In this document: in pieces, positions 43,641-51,675 of the stretch
Position numbering within the stretch: position 1 is the stretch's first letter
Layout of the letters: every line of letters begins with the position of its first letter
DNA from: Veillonella_A intestinalis
GTDB taxonomy: Bacteria; Bacillota; Negativicutes; Veillonellales; Veillonellaceae
Direction: 5' to 3'
Assembly (NCBI RefSeq): GCF_943192895.1
Contig: NZ_CALPCB010000003.1
Span: 1-64,000, forward strand
DNA: 64,000 nt
Notes under the pieces: generated by a model
Seen by the model: the letters and a program-made list of their open reading frames with translations, nothing else
The model's database searches: none
What the model was told of the DNA's origin: nothing
Program-made: the position numbers and the translations under genes

Positions 43641-46031
43641 CTACAATAAAAAATCCGGGATCACAGTTGTGCCCGTAATATATCGATTTTCATCGGCTGG
43701 ATCTACGTCTACTTCACTCCGTTTATTTCCATTCGACCAATACACAAGGACAGGGAAACTATTCGCTTCATCTCGATTATGAGACGTGGCTAAAACGGCA
43801 TTTGTAGTTCCAACAATATATGATTTCATCTCTTTTAATTTTAGATGTTTTTTACTGTTTTGTCCATTACTGAATAGGAATCCTCCATGCGCGCCCCTTG
43901 CAATTACGGCATTAGGTTGCTCCTCAAAAATGCCATTAAAATCTCCAGTCCATTGCCCAATATAAATGTCTTCATTGATTTGACTTTTATGTAAATCCTG
44001 AAATGACCAATGCAGTGAAGTCATTAAAGGTTCTAAATTAGTGTCTTCAGTTTGCTTTACTCCCCCTAAAGAAATTTGCTGCGGTTTAGTAATCCCATAA
44101 TAATGTACAGCATTAACAATGGCGCCCTGTGATACACGAGATAAGGTTTTTCCTTCCGTCGCTACATGAAGCCAACCGACTCGCCCTTTAAAAGGTTCTT
44201 CCTTTACCACCAAAAAAGCGGCGCCTTGCGATAGTGGAATTATATGAACATATACAGACCTTTGAAATATACTATGTATTGGTAATAACAATAAGGCCAT
44301 AAGCCCCATGACAATCATTGCTTCGCGCCACCAATAGAGCATTCTTGATTCTGAAAAATAATAATATAAAAATCGACAACCTAATATATAAAGAGAACCT
44401 GCCATAATAGTTAAAGCGCCCCAATAATTAACAAAGCCAGGTATATTAGCAATAGAAAAATTTAAGAATAAGGCTCCTTTTAAAAGCCATGCTAGAACAT
44501 TCCAACCTAATGATATATCCACTATTAAATTCATTAAAAGTAATATAGCTGCCCCTAAAATAGCTAAATCTAAAATAGGACCTACTAAAATAGCCGCTAT
44601 AAAAGCGCCTAAGCCCATTAAGTGAAAATAATATAATTGCAATGGATATATCAATAATTGCGCACTTATACATAAACTTAGTGGCCCCATTACATAGGGC
44701 CACCCCTTTGGTAACCGCTGGTAGATACTACGACCAAATAACAAAATTCCATAAGTAGCACCAAAAGATAATTGAAAACTAACATCCATCAATAATAATG
44801 GCTCCATACATAATAGTACTGCAGCACTTATATGTAAGGCTTGTCGACTTTGATATAATCGCCCTTCAATAATCCCAAGCCCCATAATAATTCCCATGAG
44901 AGCAGACCTTACCACTGGTGGATTATACCCAACTATTGAGCAATATAAAATTACGAATATAATAGCGCCATAAGTCGCTCGTCTTTTACTAATACCGAGC
45001 CATGAAGCTACTACGAATAAAAAGCCAAATAAAAGTGCTACATGGGAGCCAGATACGGATAAAATATGAATTAACCCTGTTTTTGCAAATGAATCCATAA
45101 TCGTTTCATCCAATGAATTATAGCCACCACCGAGTAATAAACTTTGACTCATCTCTCCAAGCGCTCCTGGCAAATGAGCCTTCAATACATCACCACATTC
45201 ATAACGAAGAAACCCTAACATGCCCATTATTGAATTACTTATTTTCGTACCCCAAGGTAACTCTTTCATCGGGACAAGGCCTACCATATCACCTTCATAC
45301 AAAGTCCCCATTCTATGATCAGTAATATAACGAGCTCGTAAATCAATACGCCCTTCCTCGGGCGCAAACTTTGTTTTGCTAATACTACCTTTAACCGCTA
45401 TATATTGACCTGGCAAAATTTTGTTAAACAGCACTGTTTTAGACGGCACAATATAAGCAACAATAGTCCCTTCAGCTGGTAATTGACAGTTTCCAATTGT
45501 TTCTTTTTGCGGATCCATGGCAACTAATTCACCGGTTAAATGCCAATAAGAATTTCCATTTACAGTAGCTATTTCTGGTAAGTTTGTTACTCGCAAGGTA
45601 TAAATTCCTGTAGCCCCCACATAATAAGGGTTAATCCCCCTATAATTATCTATTGTTTGTTGAGTTCGATACATGCCAAAGCCTAATAAACTAATTATTA
45701 TTAAAATGACAACTACTAAACTATGCCATGATGTAGCGCCTGTCCTAACTAACTGATAAGAATTACTAAATTGGAACAAATTAACATAAATATACTTACT
45801 CTTGCCATTCTTTTTATATCGCTGTAATAGTAGCCAAATAAAATACCAAGAACTGTTTAATAGAACGATCATAGGATTAGTAAACTCATAAGACATTCCA
45901 TAAGCTATTACAATCCCCCAGGCTGGTGCTAACCACAACAAAGCACCCCATTCTGTAATAGTAAAAAAATAGAGTCCGGCCTGAATGGCTTGTTTTAAAT
46001 AGTTATATAGTATGTTAACTTTAGCCTGCAC
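43641..46031 (-). CDS. comEC: DNA uptake channel ComEC/Rec2 with degenerate hydrolase domain
   Basis: Inner-membrane channel for single-stranded DNA in natural transformation, 796 residues. An N-terminal OB-like extracellular region (about 130-240) is followed by the competence domain, recognisable by GLIHILSVSGSHVALLFGF, NPPVVRSALMGI and DVSFQLSFGATYGILLFG among about ten helices. The last 210 residues occupy the place of the metallo-beta-lactamase domain, but the HxHxDH signature and the usual GQGDA strand are absent. The start is GTG at 46031 with GAGGAGG nine bases before it. It lies between comEA and holA. Confidence 0.9.
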   Translation of the reverse strand: MQAKVNILYNYLKQAIQAGLYFFTITEWGALLWLAPAWGIVIAYGMSYEFTNPMIVLLNSSWYFIWLLLQRYKKNGKSKYIYVNLFQFSNSYQLVRTGATSWHSLVVVILIIISLLGFGMYRTQQTIDNYRGINPYYVGATGIYTLRVTNLPEIATVNGNSYWHLTGELVAMDPQKETIGNCQLPAEGTIVAYIVPSKTVLFNKILPGQYIAVKGSISKTKFAPEEGRIDLRARYITDHRMGTLYEGDMVGLVPMKELPWGTKISNSIMGMLGFLRYECGDVLKAHLPGALGEMSQSLLLGGGYNSLDETIMDSFAKTGLIHILSVSGSHVALLFGFLFVVASWLGISKRRATYGAIIFVILYCSIVGYNPPVVRSALMGIIMGLGIIEGRLYQSRQALHISAAVLLCMEPLLLMDVSFQLSFGATYGILLFGRSIYQRLPKGWPYVMGPLSLCISAQLLIYPLQLYYFHLMGLGAFIAAILVGPILDLAILGAAILLLMNLIVDISLGWNVLAWLLKGALFLNFSIANIPGFVNYWGALTIMAGSLYILGCRFLYYYFSESRMLYWWREAMIVMGLMALLLLPIHSIFQRSVYVHIIPLSQGAAFLVVKEEPFKGRVGWLHVATEGKTLSRVSQGAIVNAVHYYGITKPQQISLGGVKQTEDTNLEPLMTSLHWSFQDLHKSQINEDIYIGQWTGDFNGIFEEQPNAVIARGAHGGFLFSNGQNSKKHLKLKEMKSYIVGTTNAVLATSHNRDEANSFPVLVYWSNGNKRSEVDVDPADENRYITGTTVIPDFLL

Positions 46032-46159
46032 GTCATACTGCCTCCTCTATACTGTCCAATGTAGTTTAAAATTTACAACCAATCATTAAAATACTAAGCT
46101 ATTAAAATAATACGTAACTCTAAATTAGTTAAATAAATCCAGTTACTACCTTACCTGTT

Positions 46160-46747
46160 TTAAACCGTTATATGAGGTGCTAATTTTTTAAAGGTAGCTT
46201 CACCAATTCCTTTAACCTTCTTTATGTCTTCTATAGACTTAAATAAACCACTTTGTTCTCGATAGGCAATAATTTTCTTTGCCGTTCCAGGTCCAACGCC
46301 CGATAGTTTAACTAACTCTTGTTCATTAGCTGTATTGATATTAATTTTCTGCTTCCGTAATAATTCTTCAGGATTACCCATGAAGTTAAATGCTACATGA
46401 ATATGACTACCACTACTTGCCTTTTCAGCTAAATTAATAGTATCTACAGATGCATAAGGTAATAAACCGCCACAAGCTTGAATCATATCCCCTACAGTTT
46501 GGCCTTCCTGCAATTTATATAAACCTGGTGTTTCCACCGCACCAGTAATATACACATATTCATTATCACCACTTGATGTTTCAACCTGTTGCGATCTATT
46601 TTGTGTTTGTGTTGCTACAGCAGTGGCTTCAGTGCTATTCATTTGCGTCTCTGAATCTGTTATAATAGGCCGTAGTACCAAAAGGTACACTAAGCAAACC
46701 AGCCCAAGACAAAGGCAAAATTTTTTATGTGCTTTTATTAATTCCAT
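46160..46747 (-). CDS. comEA: Competence DNA receptor ComEA
   Basis: Membrane-anchored DNA receptor of 195 residues. It has a short cytoplasmic start, a hydrophobic helix near residues 10-25 and a polar linker. The SLBB domain VYITGAVETPGLYKLQEG follows (about 65-125), and then two helix-hairpin-helix motifs ending the protein (LVKLSGVGPGTAKKIIAYR and IKKVKGIGEATFKKLAPH). GGAGG precedes the start. It is the first gene of the comEA-comEC-holA run. Confidence 0.93.
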   Translation of the reverse strand: MELIKAHKKFCLCLGLVCLVYLLVLRPIITDSETQMNSTEATAVATQTQNRSQQVETSSGDNEYVYITGAVETPGLYKLQEGQTVGDMIQACGGLLPYASVDTINLAEKASSGSHIHVAFNFMGNPEELLRKQKININTANEQELVKLSGVGPGTAKKIIAYREQSGLFKSIEDIKKVKGIGEATFKKLAPHITV

Positions 46748-46813
46748 ATTACATTCCTCCTACCTATGGTGATGACTACTAAGAGTTTCTTTTTTATTAA
46801 AGAAACTCCTGCT

Positions 46814-46836
46814 AATTCACACCATTGGTATGAATT
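46814..46836. promoter_or_regulatory. 23-bp near-perfect palindrome between comEA and the aminopeptidase gene
   Basis: AATTCACACC and GGTATGAATT flank an ATT centre with one mismatched pair. It lies in the 169-base divergent gap, 67 bases upstream of comEA and 80 bases upstream of the aminopeptidase start. A regulator could act on either gene. Confidence 0.45.
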
Positions 46837-46916
46837 CACTCTAGGAATGTGAGTAATATAGAAGCCAGTTTATAAATTTACTTTATACTCATTTATATAT
46901 ATGAAAGGAAACTATC

Positions 46917-48146
46917 ATGGAAACAATTCGTTTACAAAAATATGCCCAAGCCCTCTTAACAACAGGTGTAAATTTACAAAAAAATCAAACCTTAGTAATC
47001 AATGTAGATGTAGAAAATCAAGATTTTGCACTCATCGTGACCCAAGAAGCATATGCCTTAGGAGCTAAAGAAGTAGTCCTCAATTGGCGTTCTACAACTA
47101 TTGGCAAAGAGCGTCTACTTCATGCAGCCGATGAAGTATTAGCTAACCCAGCTCCTTGGATTCCAGAATACTACAAAACCTATGTAGAGGCAGGTGCTGC
47201 CTTTTTATCTTTAATCAGCGCCAATCCGAAAGCCCTTGCAGGCGTACCATCTGAGCGCATTGCCAGTCAGTCACGCAATCTTAATAAGGTGCTCCATTTT
47301 TATCATGAAGCGATTATGGATTCTACGCTTACTTGGTGTGTAGCTTCTGTAGCCACCTTGCGTTGGGCTGAACTTCTTGGCTTCACTGGTACTAATGAAG
47401 AAAAAATTGATGCTCTTTGGAGTGAAATTTTCACCTTATGCCGAATTGAAAATGTAAGTAAGGAAGAAGAATTAACCCCTCATTTAAACCGCTTAGAAAC
47501 ACGCACCAAATCCATGAATCAGCATCATTTTCAATCACTACACTACACTTGCTCCAACGGAACAGACTTGACGATCACCTTACCTAAAAATCATCTGTGG
47601 CAAGGTGGTGCGGAAGCCTCCAAAAGCGGTATCATATTTGATGCTAACATCCCTACTGAAGAAGTCTTTACAGCCCCTCAATACGATGGTGTAAATGGTA
47701 TTGTCTATAGTACTAAACCACTCATCTATCAAGGCAATGAAATCAATGAATTCCACTTTACTTTTGAAAATGGTAAAATCGTCGATTATGATGCCAAAGT
47801 TGGTCGAGAACATCTTAAACATCTCATTGAAACCGATGAAGGTTCTGCTTATTTAGGTGAAATCGCCTTAGTTGATCACTATTCACCAATTAGCCAATCT
47901 AATCGCATCTATTATGAAACGCTCTTTGATGAAAACGCCTCCTGCCACTTAGCCATTGGCGCGGCTTATCCTACTTGCTTAGCCAATAGTGATGGTCTTA
48001 GCAAAGAAGAATTAAAAAAAGAAGGCCTTAACTACTCCTTGACTCATGTAGACTTTATGATTGGACATGAGGATATGGATATAGAAGGAATTACGGCTAC
48101 TGGTGAAGCCGTAACAATTATGAAAAAAGGTCAGCTTCTCATATAA
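46917..48146 (+). CDS. M29-family aminopeptidase
   Basis: A 409-residue metallo-aminopeptidase of the thermophilic (M29) family, such as AmpS and AmpT. The metal-binding segments are visible: PTEEVFTAPQYDGVNG with the first glutamate, then TDEGSAYLGEIALVDHYSPI, the Tyr of RIYYETLFDENASCHLAIG, and HVDFMIGHEDMDIEG with the final His and Asp. The N-terminal domain includes AFLSLISANP. AAAGGA is seven bases before the ATG. It is monocistronic, divergent from comEA and convergent with the deaminase gene. Confidence 0.92.
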   Translation: METIRLQKYAQALLTTGVNLQKNQTLVINVDVENQDFALIVTQEAYALGAKEVVLNWRSTTIGKERLLHAADEVLANPAPWIPEYYKTYVEAGAAFLSLISANPKALAGVPSERIASQSRNLNKVLHFYHEAIMDSTLTWCVASVATLRWAELLGFTGTNEEKIDALWSEIFTLCRIENVSKEEELTPHLNRLETRTKSMNQHHFQSLHYTCSNGTDLTITLPKNHLWQGGAEASKSGIIFDANIPTEEVFTAPQYDGVNGIVYSTKPLIYQGNEINEFHFTFENGKIVDYDAKVGREHLKHLIETDEGSAYLGEIALVDHYSPISQSNRIYYETLFDENASCHLAIGAAYPTCLANSDGLSKEELKKEGLNYSLTHVDFMIGHEDMDIEGITATGEAVTIMKKGQLLI

Positions 48147-48167
48147 TAGTTAAATAAATGCAGTAAG

Positions 48168-48370
48168 CAAAGCTTCGTTCCGAGTTCTTTCGAACAGTCG
48201 CTTAGCTTTTGTTGTCCTGTTTCTTTTTTACCTCCACACACCGCTGTCTTTAACGCTATACTTGCTTTGCTACAGTTGTTTTCTCTAAAGTAAGTAGAAA
48301 GAAGCCGAACAGCGAAATCCGTACGACTTTGTTCGTGAGAACTCGGAGTGAGGATTTGCTGTTCGGCTTC
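48168..48370. repeat. Structured inverted-repeat element between convergent genes
   Basis: Two diverged inverted copies of about 35 bases lie at 48168-48200 and 48324-48360 and share core TCCGAGTTCT, CGAAC and GTCG blocks. At the right end a second inverted repeat, GAAGCCGAACAGC (48301-48313) and GCTGTTCGGCTTC (48358-48370), forms a long stem whose loop holds a small GTTC-GTGA-GAAC hairpin. It fills the 262-base gap between the aminopeptidase and deaminase genes. It may be a dispersed repeat, a bidirectional terminator or a structured RNA. An 82-codon frame across it on the minus strand has no ribosome site. Confidence 0.6.
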
Positions 48371-48408
48371 CTTTATCATCTTATTTAGAGTACAACTACA
48401 GCCACAAA

Positions 48409-48888
48409 TTATAGGTTAATATTCAAGGTGCGCCCTGTAGGTATATATTCACTAATCTGTACACCTGCGGTTCGTAACATACGTTTTGAGGCGATTACTT
48501 CTGGTGTATCTTTATATTTATCTTGCCAATAAATCACTTCGCGAATACCGCTTTGTATAATAGCCTTAGCACATTCATTACAAGGGAATAAGGTAACATA
48601 GATTTTACTGCCTTCCAAAGAACCACCACGGTAATTTAATATGGCATTCAATTCACTATGAACGATATAAAAATACTTATTATCTTTGTCAGCATCACGG
48701 CCCCAAGCAAATTCATCATCACTACAACCGCAAGGCATACCATTATACCCAATGGACAAAATTTTATTATCCTCGCTAACTATGCAAGCCCCTACTTGTG
48801 TATTTGGATCTTTAGAGCGCTGCGCCGCCAAAATAGCCACGCCCATAAAATATTCATCCCATGTTATATAATCACTGCGTTTTGGCAT
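48409..48888 (-). CDS. Deoxycytidylate deaminase, ComEB-type
   Basis: Converts dCMP to dUMP for thymidylate synthesis. The 159-residue zinc enzyme has HSE with His77 and catalytic Glu79, and PCNEC with Cys103 and Cys106. SKDPNTQVGACIV near the N-terminus completes the cytidine/deoxycytidylate deaminase fold. The related Bacillus gene is called comEB because it lies in the comE operon, but it is not needed for DNA uptake. Here it stands alone. GGAGG precedes the start. Confidence 0.92.
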   Translation of the reverse strand: MPKRSDYITWDEYFMGVAILAAQRSKDPNTQVGACIVSEDNKILSIGYNGMPCGCSDDEFAWGRDADKDNKYFYIVHSELNAILNYRGGSLEGSKIYVTLFPCNECAKAIIQSGIREVIYWQDKYKDTPEVIASKRMLRTAGVQISEYIPTGRTLNINL

Positions 48889-48912
48889 GTGACACCTCCT
48901 ATATTAATTCAC

Positions 48913-48973
48913 AACTTCTAACTTTTAGAATTTAACTCACTACTTCTAACTTCTAACTTTTAAATTTAACTCA
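48913..48973. repeat. Two direct repeats of 26-27 bases upstream of the deaminase gene
   Basis: The copies at 48913-48939 and 48948-48973 both begin AACTTCTAACTTTTA and end ATTTAACTCA. They differ by one inserted base and are separated by eight bases. They lie 25-85 bases upstream of the deaminase start, where its promoter should be. Confidence 0.7.
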
Positions 48974-49015
48974 TTAATTCTATTCTTATCTAACTACTTA
49001 TTTATTATTGTATAA

Positions 49016-49055
49016 AAAAGCTCACAAAGTCAATATATTAACTTTGTGAGCTTTT
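49016..49055 (-). terminator. Terminator of leuS
   Basis: AAAAGCTCACAAAGT and ACTTTGTGAGCTTTT pair perfectly over 15 bases with a ten-base loop, five bases past the leuS stop. A/T-rich ends give a T-run on the minus strand. Confidence 0.9.
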
Positions 49056-49059
49056 CGTT

Positions 49060-51528
49060 TTATTTTACAACAATATTTACAATTTTATTTGGAATAATAA
49101 TTACTTTAGCCACTGTTTTATCAGTAGTAAATTCTTTTACTCGATCCAAATCTAAAGCTAATGCTTCTAGTTCTGCTTTAGGCATGTCTACAGGAATTGT
49201 AATCTTATCACGAACTTTACCATTAACTTGAATAGCAATTTCAATTTCATCAATTACCAGAGCAGCCTCTTCATAAACAGGCCAATCTTGTTGGTGAATA
49301 CTACCTTCAAAACCAACTTCATGCCACAACTCTTCTGTAATATGTGGCGTAAATGGAGCTAAAAGTAATAATAATTTTTGTACTAATTCATTAGCTAACT
49401 CAGCTTGTACTGTTTCATGAGAGTCTTTGAACTGGTACATTGCATTAACTAATTCCATAATACTTGAAATAGCCGTGTTAAAGTTGAATTTACCGTCTAA
49501 ATCTTCAGTAACTTTTTTAATTACACGGTGTAATTCACGACGTAAAGCAAATTCTTCTTTCGATAATTTTTCACTGTGTCCTGTTTTAACCATTTGCTGA
49601 TAAGCATCAACAATACGCCATACACGATTTAAGAAACGATAGGAGCCTTCTACCCCTTCATCGCTCCAATCAAGATCACGTTCTACTGGAGCCGCAAATA
49701 AAATGAATAAACGAGCTGTATCAGCGCCATATTTAGCTACAATTTCTTCTGGCGAAACAACATTGCCCTTTGATTTAGACATCTTGCTACCTTCTTTAAG
49801 AACCATGCCTTGAGTCAACAAACCTCTAAATGGTTCATCATAGCTAACAAGACCTAAATCATGAACTACTTTTACAAAGAAGCGAGAATATAACAAATGC
49901 AAAATAGCATGTTCAATACCGCCAATATACTGGTCAACATTCATCCAGTAATCAGCCAATTTTTTACTAAACGCTTCTTTATCATTACGAGCATCTGCAT
50001 AACGCAAGAAATACCAAGAGGAATCAATAAACGTATCCATTGTATCAATTTCACGATGTGCTTCGCCACCACAGCAAGGACAAGTAGCTTTTACAAAGTT
50101 TTCAGATGTAGCCAATGGAGATATAGCACCACCGTCAAATACTACATCTTCTGGCAAACGCACTGGCAATTCTTCTTCAGGTACCAATTGTTCGCCGCAC
50201 TTATCGCAGTATACTACTGGAATTGGCACACCCCAATAACGCTGACGTGAAATCAACCAATCACGCAAGCGATAGTTCACCATTTTGCGTCCAATACCAC
50301 GTTCTTCAAAATGCTTAATAATGGCTTCTCGAGCATCAGCAGATGTCATGCCATCATATTCACCAGAATTAATGAGCACACCATCTTCATGAACATCACT
50401 CGTCCATTCATCAAAAGTCCAAGTGTGCTCTTTGTTTTGAACAACAGGAAGAATTGGCAAATTATATTTACGAGCGAACTTATTATCTCGTTCATCGTGA
50501 GCTGGCGAACCCATAACAGCACCAGTACCATAATCAACTAATACATAGTTTGCAATCCAAATTGGAATATCTTTGCCTGTCATTGGATGTTTTGCATACG
50601 CTCCTGTGAAAAGACCTTCTTTTTCCACATCAGTAGAAGTACGATCAATTTCATTTAAATTACGCACTTTATGAATGAACGCATCTAATTCGGCCTTATT
50701 GGTTTTATTAGCAATTAATTCTTCCACATATGGATGTTCTGGTGCTAGCACAATATAGGATACACCATAAATAGTATCTACACGGGTAGTATACACTTCA
50801 ATATTTTTATTGATTTCAGGAATTTCAAAGGCAAATTGAGCCCCTTCACTGCGGCCAATCCAGTTTTTCTGCATTGTTTTAACTCGTTCTGGCCAATGAT
50901 CAAGGGTATCTAAATCAGCTAATAAACGATCAGCATATTCAGTAATCTTCAAGAACCACTGTTTAAGGTCTTTCTTCTCAACCTTATTGTCACAACGCCA
51001 GCAAAGACCATCGATAACCTGTTCGTTAGCCAATACTGTATGACAATGATCACACCAGTTAACTTTAGCTTCTTTTTTGTATGCTAAGCCCTTTTTATAG
51101 AACTGTTGGAATAACCATTGTGTCCAACGGTAGTAATCTTCTTTACAAGTAGCAACTTCACGGTCCCAATCATAAGAAAGACCTAGTTCTTGTTGCTGAC
51201 GCTTCATATTCTCAATATTTTCAAGCGTCCATTTACTTGGAGCAATGCCATGTTTAATAGCTGCATTTTCAGCAGGCATACCAAAAGCATCCCATCCCAT
51301 TGGATGAAGTACATTAAAGCCCTTCATTTTTTTGAAACGGGCCACCACATCACCAATGGAGTAGTTACGCACATGCCCCATATGTAAGTTCCCTGATGGG
51401 TATGGGAACATTTCTAATACATAATATTTTTCCTTATTTTCATCATACTCTGTCTTAAAAGACTTATGTTCAAGCCAATAGGCTTGCCATTTTTTTTCAA
51501 TATCCTGGGCTACATATTTTTCGTTCAT
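49060..51528 (-). CDS. leuS: Leucyl-tRNA synthetase
   Basis: A class Ia synthetase of 822 residues. The HIGH-type motif is PSGNLHMGHVRNYSIGD near residue 45, the zinc segment with CXXC pairs (WCDHCHTV, CWRCD) follows, and the CP1 editing domain contains the TSTDVEKEG and GTGAVMGSPAHDERD segments. KMSKS lies in GSKMSKSKGN. A C-terminal domain for tRNA binding ends it. ATG 51528 with AGGAGG seven bases before it is preferred over a start seven codons upstream. No T-box leader is visible. Confidence 0.97.
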   Translation of the reverse strand: MNEKYVAQDIEKKWQAYWLEHKSFKTEYDENKEKYYVLEMFPYPSGNLHMGHVRNYSIGDVVARFKKMKGFNVLHPMGWDAFGMPAENAAIKHGIAPSKWTLENIENMKRQQQELGLSYDWDREVATCKEDYYRWTQWLFQQFYKKGLAYKKEAKVNWCDHCHTVLANEQVIDGLCWRCDNKVEKKDLKQWFLKITEYADRLLADLDTLDHWPERVKTMQKNWIGRSEGAQFAFEIPEINKNIEVYTTRVDTIYGVSYIVLAPEHPYVEELIANKTNKAELDAFIHKVRNLNEIDRTSTDVEKEGLFTGAYAKHPMTGKDIPIWIANYVLVDYGTGAVMGSPAHDERDNKFARKYNLPILPVVQNKEHTWTFDEWTSDVHEDGVLINSGEYDGMTSADAREAIIKHFEERGIGRKMVNYRLRDWLISRQRYWGVPIPVVYCDKCGEQLVPEEELPVRLPEDVVFDGGAISPLATSENFVKATCPCCGGEAHREIDTMDTFIDSSWYFLRYADARNDKEAFSKKLADYWMNVDQYIGGIEHAILHLLYSRFFVKVVHDLGLVSYDEPFRGLLTQGMVLKEGSKMSKSKGNVVSPEEIVAKYGADTARLFILFAAPVERDLDWSDEGVEGSYRFLNRVWRIVDAYQQMVKTGHSEKLSKEEFALRRELHRVIKKVTEDLDGKFNFNTAISSIMELVNAMYQFKDSHETVQAELANELVQKLLLLLAPFTPHITEELWHEVGFEGSIHQQDWPVYEEAALVIDEIEIAIQVNGKVRDKITIPVDMPKAELEALALDLDRVKEFTTDKTVAKVIIIPNKIVNIVVK

Positions 51529-51598
51529 GCCACAGCCTCCTACACTCAAATTCCTCTAAAACCTGCTCCGTATCGTTAAACTACAAGTCTTAAATTTA

Positions 51599-51628
51599 AT
51601 TATATTACTAATTGTCAACTACCGTCAA
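51599..51628 (-). promoter_or_regulatory. Promoter of leuS
   Basis: TTGACG at 51623-51628 and TATAAT at 51599-51604 with an 18-base spacer on the minus strand. The predicted leader is about 65 bases, too short for a T-box. Confidence 0.6.
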
Positions 51629-51675
51629 TATGAGAATATAGTCACTCTGCCTTATCCTATTTCTTTCCCTTAGGT

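Noticed and set aside
48131..48379. An 82-codon minus-strand frame across the inverted-repeat element
   Set aside because: It has no ribosome site and lies entirely within the repeat structure and the end of the aminopeptidase gene; more likely a by-product of the repeat.
51550..51675. Possible T-box leader before leuS
   Set aside because: The predicted leader is only about 65 bases and shows no specifier stem or antiterminator.
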